Assembly (NCBI GenBank): GCA_001051155.2
Contig: JYIP02000003.1
Location: 2,604,001 to 2,668,000 of the forward strand
Direction: 5' to 3'
Source of the DNA: Chrysoporthe austroafricana
Taxonomy: Eukaryota > Ascomycota > Sordariomycetes > Diaporthales > Cryphonectriaceae
Length of the DNA stretch: 64,000 bases
This document shows, in pieces, positions 36,695 through 48,225 of the stretch. A model generated the notes under the pieces. The model was not told where the DNA came from, searched no databases, and worked only from the letters and a program-made list of their open reading frames with translations. Numbering within the stretch: the first letter of the stretch is position 1; each line of letters opens with the position of its first letter. Made by a program: the position numbers and the translations under genes.

Positions 36695-39600
36695 ATGACC
36701 ATGGATCCCTCCCATAACTACGGCTCAGCGTGCCGTCTGGCACCTGTAGCCGAGCCCGACCCCGATGATGCCCTCCTCGACGGCATTCCTCCCATCCACG
36801 CCCAGTTCTTCTATCACAGCCTGATCCCTCTAGACGACCCCCTCTCGACCGCCACCATCCCGACCTCCTCCGACAAGTCCGCCTCCAAGGCCGCGCTGCG
36901 CCCCTTCTCCCATGCCGACAACAACGCCCTGGAGAGGGCGTGGCTCAGCCTGGCCTCCCCCGGCCACCGGAGCGCTCACCAGGCTGCCCTGGCCAACCGG
37001 GCCTTGGAACCCTCCCTCGCCGCGAGCAATTCCGAGAAGCTCCTGGGCATCGTGAACGGTCTTGTCCGAAAGCACAAAGAGAAGCATGGCCACGAGAACC
37101 AGCCCAGAGTTCCTCTGGGGGCACCTTCGGGGTCCCTGGCAACTGCCACCATGCCGGTCTGCTGCCAGACCTTACTTGTTGAGGCGTCCAAGGCGCTCAC
37201 CGAGACATTCTGTGATCTCACGAGGAGGAAGCAAAAGGAGCTGAGCCAGGAATATGTCATAGAGAAGGTCATGGCCGCCATGCAACGAGATCGCCCCGCT
37301 CCCATCGTGGCGCCTCCGCGCATGGCTCCGTCCGTGTCGACGTCGGCCCCGAGGACAGAAAGCTTCGTTCTTCCCGCATTGTCCACTTCCTCTAGGGGCA
37401 GGGCATCGTCACTGACATCAAATATGCCCCCGAGCCGCTCCGAATCGACAGATAGCCGCCGCCATCGTGCTTCCTTAGAGTCCACGCCGCAGCCGGAAAG
37501 ACCCGTCCCAAAACAGGCCGCTGTGCTGGTGCGGCCTCCTGTTGTTGATGACGGTATCTCCGGCAGGCCTTTTCTCAGGGTAGAGGATGACGAGAGCAAG
37601 ACGTCTACGGGAACAGTTTCAACTTCTGTAGAGCCTGACCCGTCGGCTGCAGGTCTCAAGGAGAAGGCAAGGGACGGCATAGGTCAACCAGACGCGTCCC
37701 CCACGCGAGCCGGCCTGGAGGGCAGAGGATATCTGCAAGAGGGGACAAGTGCTGTCGAAGTGCCTGTAGGAGTGTCTAGATTACACATGGTCTCCCTGCC
37801 CTCACTGCAGATGAAACCCATATATTGGTCTCCGGTCAACGACATAGCTGTCGTTTCAAGATCCACATGGTTTTACAGGTGAGTACTCCAGGTTTTGGGG
37901 GAATAATTCCATTTCACCCGGCCTATTTCCATGTTTCTAGGTCACGAGTTTCGATGCGCTGTGTGGGCGCTCTTCGCCCTTCTTCCTACCTTCAAATATG
38001 TTTCAGCGTTCCACAGAATACAGCGAGCATCTTTGAGGCATGGTGGGCTAACCGATTTTCAGAGACACTATGATACCACTCGAGCCGGCTGTTGCAAACC
38101 AGCTCGAGGCTGGCTACCGAGAGCTGCGGCCTTTTAGCCAAACCTGGCAGGATGAGATACGCTGTGCTGTGGATGTTGGCGCGGAGGGCGAGGAAAAGGT
38201 ATCGTGGCCTCTTTGGCCGAGGCCGCTCCCTACGGGAGAAGGGAACCTCGAAGAGCAAGGGGTTGCCGATCCGGCCATCTCCTCTAACCCGTTCTGTGCT
38301 GCCCACTGCTCTCGTGGAGAGGCGGCCGCTGAAGGAGCTCTCGATCCGGTCGTCGCAGGGACCAAAGGCAGCCGCGACAGCTCAAGAAGTTTTGCTACCT
38401 ACCATGTGATATACAAGGATGCAGGTGCCGCTTTCTTGTTGAAGCCAAGCCTGAGACCGTCCGCATACTATGGAAGGAAGCCTGTGTCCAAGATTATGAA
38501 GGGACTTACGATTGGGACACCCGTCGTCCGTGGGTTTGATCAAACCGTCTGGGACCGACTGCACGAGAAGAAGAGACCGACCACAAAGGTATATCCATCG
38601 CAGAAGGCTGTCCCGGACGCGAATGATAATGCAGACCCACCGCGAGGTAGTTGCCCCGGGTGTGAAGCGGAGAAGAGCCGCAGCCAAGTCACAGACCTTG
38701 TCCTGGTGGCCCACGGGATAGGGCAAAAATTTGCGGAGAGGGTCGAGAGTTTCCATTTCACCCACGCCATCACAGCCTTTCGGAGATTTGTCAACATTGA
38801 GCTTGGGAGCGACACCGTCAGGCCAGTTCTGCGCGATGATTTCAGCGGCATCATGGTCTTGCCCATAAATTGGAGACACACCCTCTCTCTTGAGGATGGG
38901 GGTCCCATGAGCGACGAAGAGAGGGCCATCGCGGCCGAAGGGTTCGGTCTGAAGGACATCGAGCCTGATACAATCCCGGCGGTGCGAGGCTTGATTAGCG
39001 ATGTCATGTTCGACATTCCCTTTTACATGTCGCATCACAAACCGAAGATGATACAAGCTCTTGTGGCCGAGGCCAACCGCGTGTATCGCCTGTGGTATCG
39101 CAACAACCCGGGTTTTCGCCGGAATGGGCGTGTCCACCTGATTGCTCACTCCCTGGGGAGTGTCATGGCACTGGAAGTTTTGTCGAAGCAGCCTGATATA
39201 CCTCCACCACTGGATCTGAGCAAGCCGGCGCCCGAGACCGGATTTTTCGAGTTTGATACCACTAACTTGTTCTTGTTGGGTAGTCCAGCCGGGTTTTTTC
39301 TTCTTCTCGAGCGCGGTAATCTCATTCCTCGACGAGGACGGCGGAAGCCTGGAGCTGAGCCTAGTGTAGGTGCTTTTAACTCATTTAACCTCCATGCTGT
39401 TGCGCCTGGGCTGCAACCCAGACCTGAGATTCATTGGCATTTACCGACATCGGCTGACGATTGAATTGCAGGACGTTGTCGCCACGGACGTGGTCGGAGA
39501 GGCGGGCAATTTCGGGTGTCTGGCAGTGGACAATATCTACAACATCCTCGCAAAAGAGGACCCGATCGCTTACTTGCTAAATGGCACAATCGATCCGGCA

Positions 39601-40047
39601 TATGCTGAAAGCCTGAGGGTAGCCCATGTCCCGAGCACGACGACATCTTGGTTTAAGTCTATGGGCGATGCTATGCGCGGGTTTGTTCCTGTAGGTTCTA
39701 CCACAAGGTCTAGTATTTCTGCCATCCCAGCGCCTACCAAACCACCAACATTCCGCCTGCCTTCGCAACTTGAGCTAGAAGTGCACGATTTTACTCGCGA
39801 GGAGATTGCCGAAAGGAAGGCTTTCTTGCTGAACGACAACGGCCAAGTTGACTTCTTCCTCCGCTCTGGGGGTGGTCCTCTCGAGTTGCAGTACCTGAAC
39901 ATGCTTTCGGCCCACTCGAGCTACTGGGCAAGTACAGATCTCATACGGCTTCTCTGTATGGAAATTGGTCGGAAACCTGGAAGATCGTCTACACTTCCAG
40001 CGATGCGAGCTGTCAAATTGACGAGGAGAGATCGGCCAGGGAAGTAG
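36695..40047 (+). CDS. DDHD-domain phospholipase (PA-PLA1-like)
   Basis: Predicted intracellular phospholipase related to yeast Ddl1 and mammalian DDHD1/2; 1,020 residues. Three exons: 36695-37878, 38063-39365 and 39472-40047. The start is MTMDPSHNYG; a second ATG lies two codons on. The N-terminal third is low-complexity and Ser/Pro-rich, then a WWE-like entry KPIYWSPVNDI. The lipase region has LVLVAHGIGQKF and HLIAHSLGS, where the nucleophile S758 sits in A-H-S-L-G instead of the usual G-x-S-x-G first Gly. The DDHD region starts near FFEFDTTNLFLLGSPAG and continues as GEAGNFGCLAVDNIYNIL..KEDPIAY, ending with a conserved H in LSAHSSYWASTD. Intron 1 (184 nt) is long for this genome and might hide a small exon. 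Substrate is unknown. Confidence 0.9.
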
Positions 40048-41865
40048 AGTCTTCCGGGTTCCTAGTTGAATTGCTGGGGTCCGCGTTATCAATATAGACG
40101 AGGAAGTGCTACATAGATGTCACAACAAGGGGACATATGAAACGCAAATATACCCAGATATATGACGACACCTTCATAGTGTGTAGGATAGGGTTCACCG
40201 ACAATGGGACAGCGGACTAGCCGTCGTCGGGCGGACAATGGCATCAGCTATTGATTCATGCAACTGGACAGCCTCGCGCCTAGACAGGCAGTATGTGCCA
40301 TTCCCCTCTACCTAGCCATCTATACAAACTGTATCTCTTAGGTAGACTGTGATCACTCGGTCTGCGCCCACCAGCAGCGTCCGTCTATCCTCTACGTCCA
40401 TCGCGAGACATTTTGATGACCGGTCTTATTGTTACGAAGACCTCGAGCAGATGACAGGCGCAGAACGGGGACGAGATCTGGGGGATTATTCCTTGCTCGT
40501 TGAGGCTCACCAGGCTCCCGGCGAAACCTCGGCGCCAATAAGGCCTCTAAGGGAAGCGGGCTGGTGCAAACTGCCCTAGTGAAGGGCTCACGAAGCACGA
40601 TTCGAACTGTGGTTCGTGTTTGCTTCGAGCCATGTTTGCCCCCGGATAGCTCACCTCAACAGGGCAGAAATCGTAAGACGGGCTTCTAGGTATAAGACGG
40701 TCATTGTTCCAGGTCACGCCTGGATGATCAGGTGATGTTCTCGTCGGAAATCGCCAGCTCGTCCTCAGTCGGGTCGGGATCCCCGCCGGCGGATAGCTGG
40801 ATCGGATCATCATCGTATCGCGCTATAGCTCATCCATTGTTCATTCTCTCTGATATTTCGTCTGTGGCTACATGAGGTGTCATAATATCGATGCCGAGGC
40901 TTTGTATCCCTGGACTCATCAGGCTCCGAAGGAGATGCGAGCACGTTTACACGCTCCTCAAGCAGCTAAGCATGCTTTAGAAAGAGGGTCTCACAGCGAC
41001 ACAAGGAATCATGTGCAAGAAACAGCTCTTGGGAGGTCAGCCGGGACACACTCTTGTGCGCTTGATGGTTGCCCGCGAGGCAACTCGTGCGCCCGAGTGG
41101 ACAGGCAGGAAGATGTCAGAGGGTCCAGAATGCATCTTGGCAGCAGTGGCTGCACTGTACCACCACGGGCCGCCTTCTTTTGTCTGCGCCTCACAATCTA
41201 TCTCCGGCTCGTCAGACGTGCTGCAGAAGAGAAATCGCCGATGTTTCTTATCCCCACGACTTGACCCTACGTTGAACGAACGTGCTTATAAGCGGCCCCT
41301 TGTCTCCAAAGACCAACCCATTTAGCTTCCAGCACTGTTGGACCTGCTGACCTTCAATACCACGACTAAAATAGCTCGGGCGAACAAGCCGGTTCACCTA
41401 CAACGGGTGCCTTCTGAGTCCATTGTTCGCTGGACCTGAAGGCTCGGCCGCTGAGGCCTTCGACAAGAGGCGATCCTGAAATCCCCCGATTGCGGCTGCA
41501 ACGGGGTTTCGACTGATTACATCTCAACTTATCTCTTCAGGTGCAGTTCACGCTCGATAAGCACAGGCCTTGCTTCGTCTCTGGGCGCTATAGGCAGTGC
41601 GGCTCTCTTTGAATTAACCACTTGAGCCTGTGCGAGATTTAGTTATAGTCCCTTGGCTTCATATACTTCGAACGCGCTTCCCTGGCAATTCAGACACTCA
41701 CGTGAGTCAATTTGTGCTCGAAGCCCAAGACGCCGAGCTTTTGGACCGACCATATATTTCCGTCCCAGATATACCCACCTTTGGGAGTCTATATTCGATT
41801 CCCAGTCCACCCAAACTGGAAGTGTGCTTCTCACCCCCAAAAAAGAACAAGGATCTAACGCAATT
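40048..41865. other. Intergenic, DDHD gene to glycine-zipper gene
   Basis: About 1.8 kb between two co-oriented genes. Open frames are short with no domains. The last 250 bases keep the glycine-zipper gene's frame open, so its true start could lie here or in an unseen upstream exon. Confidence 0.45.
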
Positions 41866-42842
41866 ATGGGGGCCTCCTGCAGAGATAGAAGCGGCAGCTA
41901 CACGAGGGGGGACGACGAAGACTTATCTGATTGCTACCGCTACTCGTGTGGTGGTACCTCTCGTCCGGTTTCCTCTGGAGGAGCCTACTCACCAGGCACA
42001 CATGATCAGGTTCAATCGCAGTACTACGGGGCCCCAAACTCACCACATTCGGACATTCGCCCCGAGAGCCGCGAGGTCCGCCCATCTCGGAATCGTGCAC
42101 GATCCCTGCCGCCGCCTGCGCGACGCCGGAGCCGTCATCAAAGGGATCGTTCGTTGTCAAGGTCCTCCCAAGACGACGCTCGCGGTTCCGAAGCCCTGGC
42201 CACGAAGGCATGTGGGATTCTCAAGACTACCTTCTCGAGCAGTTCTGCTGGGGTCGGTATCGCGGTTCTGTAAGAGATCACTTTGCCCCCGCCACCCCCG
42301 AAGAGGTATAATATTAATTTGACAACTAATAGGGGTGCTGTCCTGGGAGGCATCTTTGCAAGGTGAGATCTTCTATGGTCTTCTTCCAGGCTGGTCTTGG
42401 GGTTGACATCCCTTCAAGCAGAGCAGTTCTGACACCTGGCCCTCCTGATCACTCCTGAAGACACCCTTGGGCAATGTTGATGAGCGCTCGCTTTCTCGGA
42501 AGATCATACGCTAACCCGACAGCCGGCAGGGAAGTAGGTGAAGCGTCGAACAGGTCTAAGAGCCAAGGTCATGGTCGACGCCAAAGCTATCACGATATTG
42601 AACGGGCAAGGCTTGTCTCGACCGTTGTGGGTGCTGCAGTCGGCGGGCTCGGTGCAAATGCCCTAGAAAAGAGATTTGAGGCGTCAAGAGTCAAGACTGC
42701 TGGAGACGAAGATGCACCGAGGAGGAGATGGCACCGCGAGACCAAGGATAGGAGGACCAACGTAGACCACGACAACTACGATGAACGTCAAGAAACGAGG
42801 CGGCACGACCGGAGATCTAGGGACCTGTATTCAGGGTCATGA
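41866..42842 (+). CDS. Arg/Ser-rich glycine-zipper membrane protein, function unknown
   Basis: Predicted 248-residue protein from three exons: 41866-42269, 42333-42362 and 42530-42842. The reading frame is continuous only with these junctions, joining AGVGIAVL-GAVLGGIFAR-EVGEASNRS. The N-terminal half is Arg/Ser-rich (RSRHQRDRSLSRSS). The centre has a Gly/Ala membrane-like segment with small residues every four positions, then a second one, VSTVVGAAVGGLGANALEKR. The tail is charged and rich in Arg/Asp. I recall similar glycine-zipper proteins in many filamentous fungi without a known function, but cannot confirm here. The 30-nt middle exon encodes much of the first segment. The start is the first in-frame ATG; the frame is open upstream. 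RS-like splicing factors are an alternative reading of the N-terminus only. Confidence 0.6.
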
Positions 42843-43690
42843 ATGCATGGGGCCGGAAGACTACAGCTTGCCGAAAGACAGGACGGCGGGGTAATGCAAG
42901 GCAGAGTTCCTTCTATGGGTCAATGAGTTTGTCTTGGGACGTGGTGTAAGGCTCTGGGAGTTGATATATGATACGGCAGGTTATGTTACACGATCGCGAC
43001 TATCATTTATTTCTCCCGTGACAATTCATCAGCACTAAAATTCAACCGGTTACGAAATTTACAAGAGAATCATGGACAACCTCATTCGCTAAGCCACCCT
43101 CGCTTACCTCTCCAACATGCACTCCTACGTTAAGCTGCTCCAAAGGTTCAGGTAGACTTCGTGATTAAGGTATGGACACTATAAAAACCGGCCCATGCTG
43201 AATCTAGTGCTTTTTTGTTTGTTGAAGTCATCTTACTATGCCGAGTCTCATTACAAATTATTCCTGAGGGTGACAAGCCAAACTTGTGATCTAATCACTA
43301 CTCCGTGTGAAGAGAAAGCGCCTCCTCAATTTCAAGGGCAGCGCTGCCTGTCGCCTGGAACACGCCTGAACCTGCTGCTCGTTCGTGAGGAATAAAGGCA
43401 CGCATAAAACGACTCTCGTGTCAAGCGGATAGCCTTCGTGACGGTCCCAATTCATACCATCTCAACCGTACGCTGCACACCTTGCTCTCCTCATTAAAAG
43501 GGGACAGCTGTCGTCGAAATGTTGATATTTACCTGCGTGACCAATCTCAGACCAAAACTTCCCGAAATTCGGGCGACGCTGCATACAGTTGAAAATCTCC
43601 ACCGCTAGTGCAATGCAGCATCCTCAGATCTGCCTCACTGACCTGGAGCTTCAGAGTCATGGAAAACAGGCGCCCGAAGGGGAGGGAAGC
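42843..43690. other. Intergenic, convergent 3' ends
   Basis: About 850 bp between the glycine-zipper gene and the 599-residue gene on the other strand, relatively AT-rich from 42960 to 43300. No gene seen. Confidence 0.5.
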
Positions 43691-45566
43691 TCAAGTCAAC
43701 TGGGTCTTCTTGTTGGACCGGGAATCAGACCCCGTGCCACCGCTACCGCGCTGCTCTTGACGATCCTGGTGAGACCGGCCGGGGTCCTCGCGCCTGCGAT
43801 AGTTCTGCTCGCGCTCGAGGATGACCTTGAAGAACTGGATAACCTCAGCAAGCTGGATCTGCTGCTGCTCGCAGCAGCCAATGAGGTTGAAGAGGGACTG
43901 GGCGTCGAGAAGCTGCTTGGCGATGACGGTGTCAGGCTGGCAGAAGGTACGGATGCGCAGAGCCCGGGCGTCGACGCGCATCATGTCGAGTACGCCGTTG
44001 ACAGCCGCGATCAGGCCGGCGCGCTTGCCGTAGAAGCGGAAATCCTCGCTGTGAAGCAGGACCAGGTCGAGCTGGGTCTCGAGGTCGTAGCGGAAGCCCA
44101 CGACCTTGGGGCGGCCTCGCTGCTGCCAGCCGTCGACGACCTTCTTGTACTTGTCTGCATCGAGGCGGCCGGAGTTGAACTGGCTGCTGATGTAGCCGTC
44201 CAGAGCGGTGGTGAGCAGGAACTCGAGCTCGCAATAGAGGAGGCTCTGCTCGCGAGGGTCCAGAGAGACGGTGAGGCGCGAGACGCGCTGGTCCCTCTCG
44301 CGGGTCCTCCGCGAGGCGGAGGATGTGATGTCCTTGGCGGAGGTGGTGACGTCCTTGGCGATCTTCATGAGGTTGTTGAGAAAGCCCCGCCTCTTGTGCT
44401 GCGGAGGCCGAGCATCCTCCATCTTCTCTGAGCTCTCCTTCTTGGCGGGGGAGGTGGTCGTGCGCTCCAGCCAGCCGTGCGTGCCAACCATCTGCTTCCT
44501 GACGGGCTGGGCCCGACTGCCCAGGTAGTCGGACAGGGGGGAGTAGTTGCGGGGAGCCGGGGGGAGGTCCTCGTGGCGGAGATCGCCTGTGGTGGCGGTC
44601 TTCTGCAGACCGCGGTGCTGGGGGGAGCGGCTAGCAGGGGAGCGGTTCTGGGTCATCCGCTCGGGCGAGGCGGACCTGGCCCAGGTGCCGTAGGCGGCCT
44701 GCAGCACGCTCTTGTCGCTGTCTCCGGCCTTGTGGACCCTCAGCGGGCTGATGTAGGAGGGGTGGGCTTGTCCGAATTCGTCTTCGGAGTAGTAGGAGGA
44801 GCTGTCGTCCTCACCCGGCTCGCTCGCAGCAGGGCTCATCATCCTGGGCACGCGACGAAGAGGCGGAGTTGCGGGTGGCACGATAGTCGCCTTGTGAGGC
44901 TGGTGGTCGGGCTGGCCACCCTCGATTACAACAGTCTTCTTGGCGACAAAGCCATACTGGCGGACGGACTCGACGTCGGCGGGGCGCGGGGTCCTGTGGC
45001 GCTCTGGCAAGCTGAACTCGCCAGTCAGGGAGGGAGGGACAGCCTGGACCTTGTCGGCGGACCTGGAGCGCTTGGTAGGAGAGCGAGAGCGCGAAGCTCG
45101 GGCCCGAGACGAGAAGTAGTCCTCAGGGCCGCGCTCGTGCTGGGCGGCGCGATCGCCGTGGCGGCGGTCCCTGGCGGGGGTGTGTCGGGGCCAGGAGGGC
45201 TCGTACCCAGCGTCACGAGGCTCTTGTGGAGCCATGGGGGTCTGGCTGGACGTCATGCCGATCGGGATGGTCTCGGTGTCGTCGTTCTGGAGCCGAGAGG
45301 CCTTCTGGGGTGAGCAGTGGCCCGGCAGGCTGCGCGTGATACGTGTTGTTAGCTGCTGCTGGGCTCCATCGCGGGCATGGACACACATCCTGACTGGTGA
45401 CTTACGCAGAGGCGAGCCGCTCCATCTGCGAATCGGTCAGATTCAGATGAATGTGTACGCCAAGGTCAGTCCGCTCACGTCGAGGGGAGGAAGGCTGGCT
45501 CAGAGGGCCCGAAACTGGAACGAAGTTTCCACGGATCGGACTGGGCGTGTTTTCATACAGACTCAT
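43691..45566 (-). CDS. Conserved fungal protein of unknown function, 599 residues
   Basis: Two exons: 45566-45406 and 45329-43691, intron 45330-45405 with donor GTAAGT and branch GCTAAC. Exon 1 encodes MSLYENTPSPIRGNFVPVS and ends SQMERLAS. The first half is polar, Ser/Arg/Pro-rich and likely disordered, with SRSRSPTKRSRSADK and SYYSEDEFG. From about residue 400 to 570 it becomes a compact, predicted helical domain: REQSLLYCELEFLLTTALDGYISSQF, then RPKVVGFRYDLETQLDL, RIRTFCQPDTVIAKQLLDAQSLFNL and AEVIQFFKVILEREQNY. I recognise this C-terminal pattern from uncharacterised filamentous-fungal proteins but can name no domain or function. There is no signal peptide or membrane segment. The intron was placed on phase and splice signals; starting at the internal Met (45256) would drop the exon 1 segment. 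Confidence 0.75.
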
Positions 45567-45977
45567 CCCAGGGCCGGTTCGACAGGCACGCGCTTCGAGG
45601 CGAGACGGACGACGGCGCAAGGAACTGCAGGCGGCTGCTGTGGTCAGGAGGGCTGGACGGGGGCAGACGGGACGGGCTGGGGCAGCTGGGCCTCGATTCA
45701 CACAAACCTTCCTGTCTGTGCTGATGCCTAGTTCGTGATGGCTGAGTGATATCACACAGAGTCCTGGTGCAGCATAATGTGAGGAGCTGGGCTGGAAGTG
45801 AAGGGAGCTGCTTTGGACCTGGTGGGCTCAGCGACAGACAACCACAGGGTGAAAGGCGAAAAAAATAATAATAATGAAAACAAGGTGAATGGAGAGACAG
45901 CTGCGGCTTGACCAGCCCTAATGCACCGGGGGTGGCTCAGGCCCAGCCGCGGAGTGAGGGCATCAGCAGACCTGGGC

Positions 45978-46018
45978 CGAGCTGCGAGCTGCGAGCTGCT
46001 GCGAGCTGCTGCGAGCTG
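45978..46018. repeat. GAGCTGC / GAGCTGCTGC tandem repeat
   Basis: Short tandem copies of GAGCTGC followed by GAGCTGCTGC units. Confidence 0.85.
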
Positions 46019-46612
46019 TCGAGCTATCTTCCGGCCATCAAACCCACTCTTGGTGTCGCCCACACACCGGATCACCCTAGGCTGTTTCTCACACGAGCGC
46101 AGACACTGAAGCATGAAACTGAGTATCATTTGGTATCCTACTGCCACGGCCTAAGCATTGAGAGAGAGGGGACAGGGTATAACCACCACCCGTGTGGCAT
46201 CGCGAGGGAAGAGGGGATGGATGGTGGTCCAGCGATGATGGTCGACATCGCGGCCAGACCCATGCCCGGATGGGTACACAAGTTGTCTACACTCCTAGGT
46301 GCAGTGATGTGGCCAGCACGAAGACGAGATATGGCAGCGAGCCGCCGCCGAGGGCGACACGGCGAATAGAAGACCGCGGACGCCCACAACCTGTTGTCTG
46401 TCACGGCAGCATGATGCTTATCATACACGGCCTGCCACACACAGCCTGCCAGTCCGAGGCGCGAGACGACTTACATCCTCACTGGAGGGCGACGACAGAC
46501 ATGACACGGCCCCACAAAGACGCTGACGGGAAGAAAGACGGCGCGGTCATGACGCCGTTGAAAGGGGATCCGAGCAGGTGCGGTTGACGGTATGGGTAGC
46601 AGGTGAGAAGGG

Positions 46613-46614
<2 letters not shown>

Positions 46615-46654
<40 letters not shown>

Positions 46655-46697
46655 CCTCTCCCTCTCTCTGTCTGTGTGTGTGTGTGTGTGTGTGTGC
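46615..46697. repeat. (CT)n followed directly by (GT)n
   Basis: Polypyrimidine CT tract (46615-46670) joined to a GT run (46673-46697). CT is triplex-prone and GT is Z-DNA-prone. Confidence 0.95.
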
Positions 46698-46917
46698 GCA
46701 CTATGGTATAATGTTGTCAGGGTCAGCAACATCGTCCTGGTATCACCATCCCCCAGGTGGTATTTTGCCTGGTGGCGGGGCCGGGAGGGAGGGAGAAGGG
46801 CTGGGCGGACGAGGGCGCTCGGCGGGGATGAGGTTGACGATAACGGGCGTGGCCTTGGCCTGCCTGGCCTTGGCCTTGCTGGCCTTGCTTGGCCTTATTG
46901 GCTGCGCAGGGCGGGCT

Positions 46918-46975
46918 GACGGCTGGCACACGGCTGGCAAACGGCTGGCAGGCGGCTGGCGGGCGCGCGGGCTGG
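46918..46975. repeat. GGCTGGCA-like degenerate tandem repeat
   Basis: Repeated CGGCTGGCA/CGGCTGGCG units with small changes, GC-rich. Confidence 0.75.
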
Positions 46976-47828
46976 CGGCGCCCATGCCTCGTTCCCGACT
47001 TTCGTAGCCGTGCCTGTGGGAACCCCTCGGGCGGGGCCCCACTCTTCGCGATGATACCATACGGTACCGGGTACTTCTGGGCCGCGGCGCCGACTGCTGG
47101 TACCTCGTACGGATCATCGGCTGGCCTCGAGGGCCTCTGCTGTACCTCCGTACATGGCAATGGACCCTACACTATGGATGACCTGCAGTCAACCGCGCGC
47201 CCCTGTTGCCGTCCCCAATTCCCGGGACGCCCACGCTCGCGATGGCGGCCCACATCAGCAGCCTCACGCGCGCCAGGACGGCCCCCGTCGCGCGCCGGCC
47301 TGGCAGGCATCCTCCTTCATGATGCCATCGGGTCTTCTTCCCCCGTATCTCGTCTCGTCGTCCTCCTGGGCCCCCCGCCGAGGCCTCACCACCCACCCTC
47401 GCCCTCACCACCCTCGCCCTCGCCCTCTCCCTCTCCCTCGCCCCCCCCCGCCTCGACTGGCGCTCGTCTGACGAGCCGCTGGTCACTCCCGCGGCGCTCG
47501 CCCGCGGCGCTCGCCCGCGGCGGTCAGCTGCGGTGGGCCGTCTGAATCCGGCATGGGCTCCTCTCGTACCATGCTGTCCTGGCTGCGCCGCTTGTACAGT
47601 AGTAAGTGAGGGAGGGACTGTAGCTAGGTAGACCACGATGCCGCTCGACGTAGCCGCACCGCCAGGCTCTCGGGCATACGGACTCCTATGCCACCCAGCC
47701 CAGCCCGGCCCAGCCCAGCTCACCTGCCATAAATCTATCCCGACGTCCTCTCCCGGCCACCTCGTCCCGGCCTGTCTGTCTCTCTTTCCGCCCAGCATCT
47801 GCAGATACCCTCCTCGCCTCGGGCCTAA

Positions 47829-47848
47829 ACACACGCATACATACATAC

Positions 47849-47906
<58 letters not shown>

Positions 47907-47920
47907 ACATACACACACAC
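47829..47920. repeat. (CA)n with ATAC interruptions
   Basis: About 90 nt of CA repeat including long pure runs, about 300 bp before the monooxygenase start. Confidence 0.95.
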
Positions 47921-48149
47921 CTCCCTCCCTCTCTGCCTCCCTCCTGCCTCTTGGCCTTCGCCAGACAGAGGCCATCCCGTTATATATGCTCGAGTCCTAG
48001 TCTTACCCAACCTGTCCGCTTTGATCCCTCCTTGGCCCTCCCGGTCTCCCCGTAGCAGCTGCCTCTCTCGACAGCCCTCCCTCCTCCTCTCCCTCTCTCT
48101 CCCTTCACACTAGCCTGCGCGCGCCGTCGCCCTTCTTGCGCGTCGTATG

Positions 48150-48196
48150 CTCCTGCTCCTGCTCCCGCTCCCGTTCCCGCTCCCGCTCCCGCTCCA
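48150..48196. repeat. (CTCCTG/CTCCCG)n hexanucleotide repeat
   Basis: Pyrimidine-biased CTCCCG units immediately 5' of the monooxygenase, probably in its leader. Confidence 0.9.
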
Positions 48197-48225
48197 GCGT
48201 CCCGCCTCGCTCGGCACGACCAGAG

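Larger units (their letters stand above)
45567..48225. other. Microsatellite-rich intergenic region
   Basis: About 2.7 kb between the divergent 599-residue gene and the monooxygenase. It holds (CT)n-(GT)n, (CA)n, CTCCCG and short GC-rich repeats such as GAGCTGCTGC (45978-46018) and GGCTGGC (46918-46975). Open frames are repeat-derived. No gene is supported. Confidence 0.5.

Noticed and set aside
40581..40640. Possible tRNA-like B-box (TTCGAAC) around 40600
   Set aside because: Flanking bases do not pair into a five-base T stem, and no A-box or acceptor stem lies at a suitable distance.
43589..44431. Long + strand frame opposite the 599-residue gene (about 280 residues)
   Set aside because: It is the antisense shadow of a gene whose opposite strand shows good splice signals and an ordered domain; the + frame is Leu/Ala/Glu-rich with no domain.
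46615..47975. Frames coding poly-Ser/Leu and Cys/Val runs
   Set aside because: They are translations of CT, GT and CA microsatellites.
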